Of a DNA stretch of 64,000 nt, positions 34,767 through 42,473 are shown one piece after another; the first letter of the stretch is position 1; each line of letters starts with the position of its first letter. The position numbers and the translations under genes are program-made. Location: NCBI RefSeq assembly GCF_029919115.1, contig NZ_CP123990.1:4366501-4430500 (forward strand), given 5' to 3'. The notes beneath the pieces were generated by a model that did not search any database, was not told the DNA's origin, and was given only the letters and a program-made list of their open reading frames with translations. Origin of the DNA: Variovorax paradoxus (GTDB lineage Bacteria > Pseudomonadota > Gammaproteobacteria > Burkholderiales > Burkholderiaceae_C).

Positions 34767-35333
34767 ATGTCCATGACTTCCAACGGAGTCCCCGATCCCG
34801 ACGACGCGCTGCGCATGCTCGACCTGGCGCTGGGAGCGGCAAGCGGCTGCGACCTCGTGATGATGATCGAGAACGCGGGCAGCCCCATCGAGGGCGAGCT
34901 GGCGCGCCAGTTCGAAGACGGCAAGCCGCGCATGGAAATTGCCGGCTACTTTTGCGGCGGTCACCAGCACACGCAGTCCGGCCGCGCCGCCGCGGCGCGC
35001 ACCTTGTCCAACTTCATCGTGGTGCGCCGCACCGATGCGGCCACGGCCTCCATCGCGAGCATGTTGCGGGTCAATGCAGAAGCCGGCAAGGTGATCGTCG
35101 GCATCTACAAGTCGGGCGGCGACCTCAAGTCGACCGAGGCCCAGCCCATGCTGGAGTTCACCATGGAGAAGGTGCGCGTGACCAGCCACATGATGCTCAC
35201 CAACAGCGTGCTGGGCGCACCCACCGAGATCATCAGCTTCGCGTTCAGGCGCTTCACCATCAGATCGGCGCCGCAAAAGAACACCGGCGCCCGCGGCGCG
35301 GTGCGCGAGTGCGTCTTCGAGTCCGCCGAGTGA
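34767..35333 (+). CDS. Hcp-like T6SS tube protein, divergent
   Basis: A 188-residue protein with the spacing of Hcp family elements: SPIEGELARQFEDGKPRMEI (compare IKGES at the start of Hcp), then NFIVVRRTDAATASIASML (compare the V-K-D-A-S-P-L strand) and LEFTMEKVRVTSHM. A strong AGAAGGAG site lies upstream of the ATG. It heads the structural run tagJ-tssE-tssF-tssG-tssH, so it is probably the tube protein or a specialised tube or cap subunit. A second, more canonical hcp lies at 62.2-62.6 kb. Confidence 0.75.
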   Translation: MSMTSNGVPDPDDALRMLDLALGAASGCDLVMMIENAGSPIEGELARQFEDGKPRMEIAGYFCGGHQHTQSGRAAAARTLSNFIVVRRTDAATASIASMLRVNAEAGKVIVGIYKSGGDLKSTEAQPMLEFTMEKVRVTSHMMLTNSVLGAPTEIISFAFRRFTIRSAPQKNTGARGAVRECVFESAE

Positions 35334-35358
35334 CCGCAACCAAACGGGGCACCACACC

Positions 35359-36204
35359 ATGACCGCATCCGAACTGCTGAAGGCTGCCGATCCGGCCGCC
35401 GCCCTCAAGGCGTTGAGCGACGAAGTGCGCGCGAAGCCGTCCGACAGCAAGCACCGCGTCTTCATGGCGCAGCTGCTCTGCGTGCTTGGGCAGTGGGAGC
35501 GCGCACTCAACCAGCTCACCGTGGCCGCCGAACTCGACGCGCTGGCAGTGCCCATGAAGCAGGTGTACGGCGAAGCCGTGCGCTGCGAAGGCCTGCGCGC
35601 CGAAGTGTTTGCGGGCAAGCGAACGCCCATGGTGTTCGGCCAGCCCGACGAATGGCTTGCGCTGCTCATCGAATCGCTGCTGCGCCAGGGGAGCGGCGAC
35701 CACGCCATGGCCGAAGACCTGCGCCAGCGCGCCTTCGATGCGGCACCCGCCATCGGCGGCACCATCGACGGTGCGCCCTTCGAATGGCTGGCCGATGCCG
35801 ACATGCGCCTGGGGCCGGTGCTCGAGGCCTTCGTCAATGGCAAGTACTACTGGATTCCCTATGCCCGGCTTGCCCACATCAAGATCGAGCCGCCCGAAGA
35901 CCTGCGCGATTGCGTGTGGATGCCCGCGCACCTCGAATTCGAGAACGGCGGCGAGACGCTCGCGCTGATTCCCACGCGCTACGAAGGCAGCGAGAAAAGC
36001 GAGGACGGCGAACTGCAGCTTGCGCGCAAGACCGAATGGCGCGAGCTGCGGCCCGAGGTGTGGGTGGGCACCGGCCAGCGCGTGCTGGGCAGCGACGCCG
36101 GCGAGTACGCGCTGATGGATGTGCGAGAAATCCTGTTCACGCCTTCCGCCGCAACGGCCACTGCGGAGGCCGCCACGCCGTCGGAGGACGGGGCCGATGG
36201 CTGA
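35359..36204 (+). CDS. tagJ: T6SS accessory protein TagJ/ImpE
   Basis: A 281-residue cytoplasmic protein of the ImpE/TagJ family. N-terminal helical repeats (ADPAAALKALSDEVRAKPSDSKH and LCVLGQWERALNQLTVAAEL) precede an ImpE core with PFEWLADADMRLGPVLEAFVNGKYYWIPY. Known TagJ proteins bind the TssB N-terminal helix and modulate sheath disassembly by ClpV. Its stop overlaps the tssE start by 8 bp. Confidence 0.93.
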   Translation: MTASELLKAADPAAALKALSDEVRAKPSDSKHRVFMAQLLCVLGQWERALNQLTVAAELDALAVPMKQVYGEAVRCEGLRAEVFAGKRTPMVFGQPDEWLALLIESLLRQGSGDHAMAEDLRQRAFDAAPAIGGTIDGAPFEWLADADMRLGPVLEAFVNGKYYWIPYARLAHIKIEPPEDLRDCVWMPAHLEFENGGETLALIPTRYEGSEKSEDGELQLARKTEWRELRPEVWVGTGQRVLGSDAGEYALMDVREILFTPSAATATAEAATPSEDGADG

Positions 36205-36712
36205 ACTCACCGCGCAGGAGCGGCTGCAGCCTTCGCTGCTCGACCGCCTCGTCGATCACGCGCCCAACGAAAAGCGCGAGAGCGACGACAAGCGCACGCT
36301 CACCAAGCAGGCGCTGCGCCAGGCCGTGCTGCGCGACCTTGGCTGGCTCTTCAACGCCACCGGCTACGGCCTCGAGATGGACGACAAGCGCTATCCCAAC
36401 GCGGCGCGTTCCGTCATCAATTACGGATTGCCTATGCTGTCTGGCCAGTACACCTCGTCGGTGCAGCGTGTCAGCATGGAGCAGGCTCTGAAGAACGCAA
36501 TCCTGCAGTTCGAGCCACGCATCTTGTCCCGCACTCTCGAAGTTGAACTCGTCATGGAAGGCTCGGCATTGGACTCCCACAACAGCATCGGTCTGCAGAT
36601 TCGCGGCATGCTGTGGGCGCAGCCCGTGCCGCTCGAGTTCCTGATGCGCAGCCGCGTCGATCTGGAAGAAGGCCGCATAGAGATCGTGGACATGGCGCAA
36701 TCCCAGAGGTAA
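36197..36712 (+). CDS. tssE: T6SS baseplate subunit TssE (gp25-like)
   Basis: A 171-residue baseplate wedge protein related to T4 gp25. The ATG at 36197 gives MAELTAQERLQPSLLDRL. The gp25 core includes NYGLPMLSGQY and AILQFEPRILSRTLEVELV, with the conserved E-P-R (FEPRI) that is needed for sheath polymerisation in the family. It is 7 bp upstream of tssF and overlaps tagJ. Confidence 0.95.
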   Translation: MAELTAQERLQPSLLDRLVDHAPNEKRESDDKRTLTKQALRQAVLRDLGWLFNATGYGLEMDDKRYPNAARSVINYGLPMLSGQYTSSVQRVSMEQALKNAILQFEPRILSRTLEVELVMEGSALDSHNSIGLQIRGMLWAQPVPLEFLMRSRVDLEEGRIEIVDMAQSQR

Positions 36713-36719
36713 GTCCGCC

Positions 36720-38612
36720 ATGGACCCCAGGTTGCTGAGCCTGTATGAACAGGAACTGCGCTACTTTCGCGAGAGCTCGTCGGAGTTTGCGCGCGCCTTT
36801 CCGAAGATTGCGCACCGCCTGGGCATCGAAGGCCAGGAAGTTGCAGACCCGTACGTCGAGCGGCTGATCGAGGCCACCGCATTCCTTTCGGCACGCGTGG
36901 GGCTCAAGCTCGATGCCGAGTACCCGCGCTTCACCGGCCACCTGCTCGACATCGTCTACCCGCACTTCCTGGCGCCCACGCCGGCCATGGCGGTTGTGTC
37001 GGTGGTGCCCGACGCCGACGACGCCAAGCTTGCAACGGGCCCGACGCTTGCGCGCGGCAGCGGGCTGCGTGCACGGCAGGCGGTGGGGCAGAACACGCAT
37101 TGCGAATTTCGAACGGCGGCCACGCTGCGCGTCTGGCCCGTTGAAATCCTTCGGGCCCAATACTTCACCTACGCGCCGGACTTGCCGCTCAATGCGCATC
37201 CGCAATCGCGCGCGATCCGCGGCGGCCTGCGCATTTCGCTGCGCGCGACGGCCGGATTGAACTTCAGCCAGATTGCCATGGACGAACTGCTGCTGCACTT
37301 CAGCGGCGCCGAAGACGTTGCATGGCAGTTGCACGAATGTGCGCTCGGCCAGCCGGTGGGTGTGCTGGTGCGGCCGATGGCGGCCGGCGGCGCAATGCAG
37401 GGTGCGATGAAGACGCTGCCCGGCAGCGCGATCAAGGCGGTGGGCTTCGAAGAAGACGAAGCGTTGCTGCCGGTCACGGCCACGGGCTTCTCGGGCTTCA
37501 GGCTGCTGCAGGAATACTTTGCGTTTCCGCAGCGCTTCCAGTTCGCGCGCATCGGCGGCCTGCAGCCGCTGCTCGCGGACATGGCCGTGACGGAGGTCGA
37601 GGTTGTGCTGCTGTTCTCGCGAGGCGATGCCGCGCTCGAAAAGCTGGTGAGCGCGGACAACGTGCAGCTGCACTGCGTGCCCGTGGTCAACCTCTTCAGC
37701 AAGCGGCTCGATCGCGTGCCGGTGTCGGAGGGCGTGAGCCAGTTCCACCTGGTACCCGACCGCACGCGCCCGCAAGACTTTGAAGTGCACACCGTGACCG
37801 AAGTCACCGGCCACGGCGCACCCGGCGGCGCAGAGGCCGCCACCGAGCAGTCGTTTCGGCCGTTCTACTCGGCGTTTCATGGCAGCCGCCACGCGCACCC
37901 GGCCTACTACACGACCACGCGCGAGCCGCGCATGCTCTCGGTGCGGCAGCGCACCGAAGGGCACCGCAGCAGCCACATCGGTTCCGAGGTCTACATGCAG
38001 ATCGTCGATCCGCAGCAGGCGCCGTATTCGACCGCGCTGCGCCAGCTGGCGGTGACGGCGCTGTGCACCAACCGCGACCTGCCGCTGTTGATGCCGCTGG
38101 GCCGCGACAACGACTTCGATTGCATCGACTCCTTTCCGGCGCAGCGCGTTCGCATGGTGCGCGGGCCTTCGCGCCCGGTGTCGCCGGTGGTGAGCCAGGG
38201 GCTCGGCTGGCGCGTGGTGGACCACCTGGCGCTCAACTACCTGTCGATCTCGGACAGCACACCCGAGCAGGGCGCCGCCGCATTGCGCGAAACCCTGATG
38301 CTCTACGCCGTGCATGCGGACGAAATGCGCCAAGGCCAGGTGCGCGGCCTGCTGTCGGTCAAGAGCAAGCCGGTGGCGCGCAGGTTGCCGCTTCCGGGAC
38401 CCATCGCTTTCGGGCGCGGGCTCGAAGTAACGCTCGAGGTCGACAAGGACGCGTTCCACGGCCACAGCGCTTTTCTTTTTGGCGCGGTCATGGCGCACTA
38501 CCTGGCGCGCCATGTAGAGGTGAACCACTTCGTCGAGGCCGTGCTCCGCATTTCGGGCAAGGGCGAAATCATGCGCTGGAGGCCGCTGTGCGGAACACGC
38601 CAGATTCTGTAG
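36720..38612 (+). CDS. tssF: T6SS baseplate subunit TssF
   Basis: A 630-residue baseplate component related to T4 gp6, forming the wedge with TssG and TssE. It opens with the standard MDPRLLSLYEQELRYFRESS and has FARAFPKIAHRLGIE, DPYVERLIEATAFLSARV and the PHFLAPTPAMAVV segment. Length is normal for the family. Its 3' end overlaps the preferred tssG start by 25 bp. Confidence 0.96.
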   Translation: MDPRLLSLYEQELRYFRESSSEFARAFPKIAHRLGIEGQEVADPYVERLIEATAFLSARVGLKLDAEYPRFTGHLLDIVYPHFLAPTPAMAVVSVVPDADDAKLATGPTLARGSGLRARQAVGQNTHCEFRTAATLRVWPVEILRAQYFTYAPDLPLNAHPQSRAIRGGLRISLRATAGLNFSQIAMDELLLHFSGAEDVAWQLHECALGQPVGVLVRPMAAGGAMQGAMKTLPGSAIKAVGFEEDEALLPVTATGFSGFRLLQEYFAFPQRFQFARIGGLQPLLADMAVTEVEVVLLFSRGDAALEKLVSADNVQLHCVPVVNLFSKRLDRVPVSEGVSQFHLVPDRTRPQDFEVHTVTEVTGHGAPGGAEAATEQSFRPFYSAFHGSRHAHPAYYTTTREPRMLSVRQRTEGHRSSHIGSEVYMQIVDPQQAPYSTALRQLAVTALCTNRDLPLLMPLGRDNDFDCIDSFPAQRVRMVRGPSRPVSPVVSQGLGWRVVDHLALNYLSISDSTPEQGAAALRETLMLYAVHADEMRQGQVRGLLSVKSKPVARRLPLPGPIAFGRGLEVTLEVDKDAFHGHSAFLFGAVMAHYLARHVEVNHFVEAVLRISGKGEIMRWRPLCGTRQIL

Positions 38613-39664
38613 CGGTGCGGGTCGACAACGCGCTGCGCGAATGGTCGGCCGAGCCGTGGGCTTTCGATTACTTCGCGGTGCTGCGGCGGCTGGAGTCGAT
38701 TGCCGGCACCACGCCGCGCTGGGGCCGTGCGCTGCTGCCCAATGCAGAGCCGGTGCGCGTGGGACAAGAGCCTTCGCTTTCCTTTGCGCCCGCGAGCTTC
38801 AGCCGCTTCGAGGCGGCCACCGCTTATTCGCCGCCGCGGCTGCGCCAGCACTTCTTCAGCTACATCGGTCCCAACGGTCCGCTGCCCGTGCACCTGAGCG
38901 ACTTCATTCGCGAGCGCAGCATCAACCATGGCGATCCCACGTGGCTCGCCTTTCTCGACAGCTTTTCGCATCGCTTCTCGCTGCACTTCTACCGGGCCTG
39001 GGCGCAGTCGCGGCCGGCCGTGGCGCTCGACCGGCCGGGCGAAGACAGGTTCAGGCTGCAGGTTGGGGCGCTGGTCGGCATCGGCACGCCGGGGCGCATC
39101 GGCCGCGACGAGGTGCACGACGACGCGCGCCTGCATTTTTCGGGTCGGCTCGCACGGCGCGTGCACAACGCCGAAGGTGTGGAGGCGGTGCTGTGCAGCT
39201 ACTTCGGCGTGCCGTTCAGGCTGGAGCGCTGGGTCGGCCACTGGATGAGCCTGCCCACCGGCGAGCTCACGCGGCTCGGCCAGGGCGAGACCTCGCGCTC
39301 GATGGGCATGGGCGCCATGCTCGGCACCCGCGCCTGGGACCGGCAGCACCGCGTGCGCCTGCACGTGGGCCCGCTCACGCTCGAGCAGTACCGCATGTTT
39401 CTTCCCATCGGCGACGCGCAGCCCGTGCTGCAACGCTGGATGCAGCAGCTGCTCGGCGACGAGCTCGAGTGGGACGCGCAGCTTGCATTGCAAGGCGCAC
39501 AGGTGCCGCCCACGCGCCTTGGCCAGGCAAAAGGCAACGCGCCGCGCCTTGGATGGATCGCGTGGCTCGGGCAAAGGCCACGCCCCCGCGATGCGGCCGA
39601 CGTGCGCATTGCGAGCCAGCCGGCCGGTGCAGGCCGGCGATCGGCCGAGCTACCACTTCAATAA
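38588..39664 (+). CDS. tssG: T6SS baseplate subunit TssG
   Basis: A 358-residue protein related to T4 gp53/gp7. It has the N-terminal WAFDYFAVLRRLESI, the SFAPASFSRFE segment, and later FFSYIGPNGPLPVHLSDFI and FLDSFSHRFSLHFYRAWAQSRP, all TssG hallmarks. No ATG precedes the conserved region in frame: GTG at 38588 is preferred, with GTG at 38615 an alternative. It follows tssF and precedes clpV by 39 bp. Confidence 0.93.
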   Translation: MRNTPDSVAVRVDNALREWSAEPWAFDYFAVLRRLESIAGTTPRWGRALLPNAEPVRVGQEPSLSFAPASFSRFEAATAYSPPRLRQHFFSYIGPNGPLPVHLSDFIRERSINHGDPTWLAFLDSFSHRFSLHFYRAWAQSRPAVALDRPGEDRFRLQVGALVGIGTPGRIGRDEVHDDARLHFSGRLARRVHNAEGVEAVLCSYFGVPFRLERWVGHWMSLPTGELTRLGQGETSRSMGMGAMLGTRAWDRQHRVRLHVGPLTLEQYRMFLPIGDAQPVLQRWMQQLLGDELEWDAQLALQGAQVPPTRLGQAKGNAPRLGWIAWLGQRPRPRDAADVRIASQPAGAGRRSAELPLQ

Positions 39665-39703
39665 ACCCAGCTTCATTCGTCTTGAAGAGATACGGAGTCC
39701 TCC

Positions 39704-42433
39704 ATGAGTGAAATCAGCCGCACCGCCCTTTTCGGCAAGCTCAACTCGCTGGCCTACAAAGCCATCGAGGGCGCCACCGTGTTCTGCAAGATGCGCGGCA
39801 ATCCCTATGTGGAACTGGAGCACTGGTTTGCGCAGCTGCTGCAGGCGCAAGACTCCGACCTGCACCGCGTGATCCAGCACTACGGGCTCGACGTGTCGGT
39901 GATTGCGAAGGACATGACGGCCGCGCTCGACCGCCTGCCGCGCGGCGCCACCGCCATCAGCGACTTTTCGCCGCACATCGAAAACGCCATCGAGCGCGCC
40001 TGGACTTACGCCACGCTGCAGTTCGGCGAGGCGCAGGTGCGCACCGGCTACATCCTGGTGGGCATGCTCAAGACGCAGAGCCTGCGCAACCCGCTCTTCG
40101 GTTTGTCGAAGCAGTTCGAGAAGATCAAGGTCGAAGACCTGGCCGACAACTTCGTGAAGATCTGCGACCCTTCGCCCGAATCGCAGATGCGCGCGCAGGA
40201 CGGAACCGGCATGGGCAGCGGCGCGCCGGGCGAAGACTCCGGCGCCATGGCCCCGGCGGCCATGGGCAAGGGCGATGCGCTGAAGAAATTTGCCGTCGAC
40301 CTGACCGAGAAAGCCAAGAAGGGCGAGATGGACCCGGTGACCGGGCGCGACGAAGAGATCCGCCAGATCGTCGACATCCTGATGCGGCGCCGCCAGAACA
40401 ACCCGCTGCTCACCGGCGAGGCCGGCGTCGGCAAGACGGCCGTGGTCGAGGGTTTTGCGCAGCGCCTTGCGCGCGGCGACGTGCCGCCGCAGCTGAAAGA
40501 CGTGAAGCTGCTCACGCTCGACATCGGCCTGCTGCAGGCCGGCGCCAGCATGAAGGGCGAATTCGAGCAGCGCCTGCGCCAGGTGATCGACGAAGTGCAG
40601 AGCTCGCCGACGCCCATCATTCTTTTCATCGACGAGATCCACACGCTGGTGGGCGCCGGCGGCGCGGCCGGCACGGGCGACGCGGCCAACCTGCTGAAGC
40701 CTGCGTTGGCGCGCGGCAACTTGCGCACGATTGGCGCGACCACCTGGGCCGAGTACAAGAAATACATCGAGAAAGACCCGGCCCTTACGCGGCGCTTCCA
40801 GGTGGTGCAGGTGCCCGAGCCCGACGAGGTGAAGGCCATCCTCATGCTGCGCGGCGTGGCCAGCGTGCTCGAAAAGCATCACCGCGTGCAGCTGCTCGAC
40901 GAGGCCATCGAGGCCGCCGTGAAGCTGTCGCACCGCTACATTCCCGCACGCCAGCTGCCAGACAAGGCCGTGAGCCTGCTGGACACCGCCTGCGCCCGCG
41001 TGGCCGTGTCGCAGCACGCCACGCCGCCTGAAGTGGAAGATTGCATGCGCCGCATCGAAGGGCTCACGGTCGAGCAGGAGATCATCGGCCGCGAGGAGGC
41101 GATCGGCATCGACGTGACCAAGCGCGCGGCGCAGGTCACGGCGCTGCTGGCCGAATCGAAGGTGCAGCTCGATGCGCTGAATGCGCGCTGGCAGGAAGAA
41201 AAAGGGTTGGTCGACCGGCTGCTGGAATTGCGCAGCAAATTGCGGGCGGGGAACAAGCCGGTGGATGCGGTACCTGCAGACGGCGAGGCCAACGCCGCTG
41301 TGCCCCCACCCCAGCCCTCCCCCGGCGGGGGAGGGAGCGGAGACCGGGCTGCGCTGCTTGAAGAGCTGCATGCGCTACAGGCGAAGATCCATGCGGTGCA
41401 GGGCGAGTCGCCGCTGATTCTTCCTTCGGTCGACGAGCAGGCCGTGGCCTCGGTGGTGGCGGACTGGACCGGCATTCCCGTCGGCCGCATGGTCAAGAAC
41501 GAAGTCGAGGCGGTGCTCAAGCTTGCGGACACGCTCAACCAGCGCGTCATCGGCCAGAAGCACGGCCTGGAAATGATTGCACGCCGCATCCAGACATCGC
41601 GCGCGCGGCTCGACAACCCGCAGAAACCCATCGGCGTCTTCATGCTGTGCGGCACCTCGGGCGTGGGCAAGACCGAGACCGCGCTGGCACTGGCCGAGGC
41701 GCTCTACGGCGGCGAGCAGAACATCATCACCATCAACATGAGCGAGTTCCAGGAGGCGCACACCGTCTCCACGCTCAAGGGCGCACCGCCCGGCTACGTG
41801 GGCTACGGCGAAGGCGGCATCCTGACCGAGGCCGTGCGCCGCAGGCCCTACAGCGTGGTGCTGCTCGACGAGGTGGAAAAGGCCCACCCCGACGTGCACG
41901 AGATCTTCTTCCAGGTGTTCGACAAGGGCTGGATGGAAGACGGCGAGGGCCGCATGATCGATTTCAAGAACACGATCATCCTGCTCACCACCAATGCCGG
42001 CAGCGAGCTGGTGATGAGCATGTGCCGCGACCCCGAGCTGCTGCCCGATTCCAACGCGCTGGCCGATGCGCTCAAGGCGCCGCTCATGAAGGTGTTTCCG
42101 CCCGCGCTGCTGGGCCGCATCGTCACTATTCCCTACTACCCGCTGTCGCCGGACATGATGAAGAAGATCGTGCGGCTGCAGCTGGGCCGCATCAAGAAGC
42201 GCGTCGAGACCAACCACGGCGTGCCCTTCGAGTACAGCGAGGCGGTGGTCGAGCAGGTGGTTGCACGCTGCCAGGACCCGGAGTCCGGCGGCCGGGTGAT
42301 CGACGCGATCCTGACCAACACCGTGCTGCCGACGATCTCGGTCGAGTACCTGCAACGCCTGGCCTCGGGCGGCGAGATCCGCCGCGTGGCGCTGGACGTG
42401 AAGGACGCCGATTTCACCTACGCCTTCGACTAG
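39704..42433 (+). CDS. tssH: T6SS ATPase ClpV/TssH with a repeat-derived insertion in its middle
   Basis: A AAA+ disaggregase that recycles the contracted TssB/TssC sheath. It has 909 residues: an N domain (about 1-160), AAA1 with Walker A GEAGVGKTAVVEG and Walker B ILFIDEIHTLVG, a coiled middle region, and AAA2 with GTSGVGKTETALALAEALYGG and VVLLDEVEKAHPDV. In the middle region, residues 533-547 (VPPPQPSPGGGGSGD) are encoded by a G/C-rich hairpin repeat also found in the ABC ATPase gene at 23.6 kb. The frame is intact. It lies within the tagJ-tssEFGH run. Confidence 0.96.
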   Translation: MSEISRTALFGKLNSLAYKAIEGATVFCKMRGNPYVELEHWFAQLLQAQDSDLHRVIQHYGLDVSVIAKDMTAALDRLPRGATAISDFSPHIENAIERAWTYATLQFGEAQVRTGYILVGMLKTQSLRNPLFGLSKQFEKIKVEDLADNFVKICDPSPESQMRAQDGTGMGSGAPGEDSGAMAPAAMGKGDALKKFAVDLTEKAKKGEMDPVTGRDEEIRQIVDILMRRRQNNPLLTGEAGVGKTAVVEGFAQRLARGDVPPQLKDVKLLTLDIGLLQAGASMKGEFEQRLRQVIDEVQSSPTPIILFIDEIHTLVGAGGAAGTGDAANLLKPALARGNLRTIGATTWAEYKKYIEKDPALTRRFQVVQVPEPDEVKAILMLRGVASVLEKHHRVQLLDEAIEAAVKLSHRYIPARQLPDKAVSLLDTACARVAVSQHATPPEVEDCMRRIEGLTVEQEIIGREEAIGIDVTKRAAQVTALLAESKVQLDALNARWQEEKGLVDRLLELRSKLRAGNKPVDAVPADGEANAAVPPPQPSPGGGGSGDRAALLEELHALQAKIHAVQGESPLILPSVDEQAVASVVADWTGIPVGRMVKNEVEAVLKLADTLNQRVIGQKHGLEMIARRIQTSRARLDNPQKPIGVFMLCGTSGVGKTETALALAEALYGGEQNIITINMSEFQEAHTVSTLKGAPPGYVGYGEGGILTEAVRRRPYSVVLLDEVEKAHPDVHEIFFQVFDKGWMEDGEGRMIDFKNTIILLTTNAGSELVMSMCRDPELLPDSNALADALKAPLMKVFPPALLGRIVTIPYYPLSPDMMKKIVRLQLGRIKKRVETNHGVPFEYSEAVVEQVVARCQDPESGGRVIDAILTNTVLPTISVEYLQRLASGGEIRRVALDVKDADFTYAFD
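41302..41339. repeat. REP-like G/C-rich hairpin repeat inside clpV
   Basis: The 24 bases at 41302-41325 are identical to the reverse complement of 23589-23612. CCCTCCCCC (41315-41323) and GGGGGAGGG (about 41327-41335) form a perfect hairpin. The element is in frame and encodes a Pro/Gly linker in the ClpV middle region. Confidence 0.7.
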
Positions 42434-42473
42434 CGCCTTGCACGCCCGACGCCACGCCTGAAGAGAACAACAC

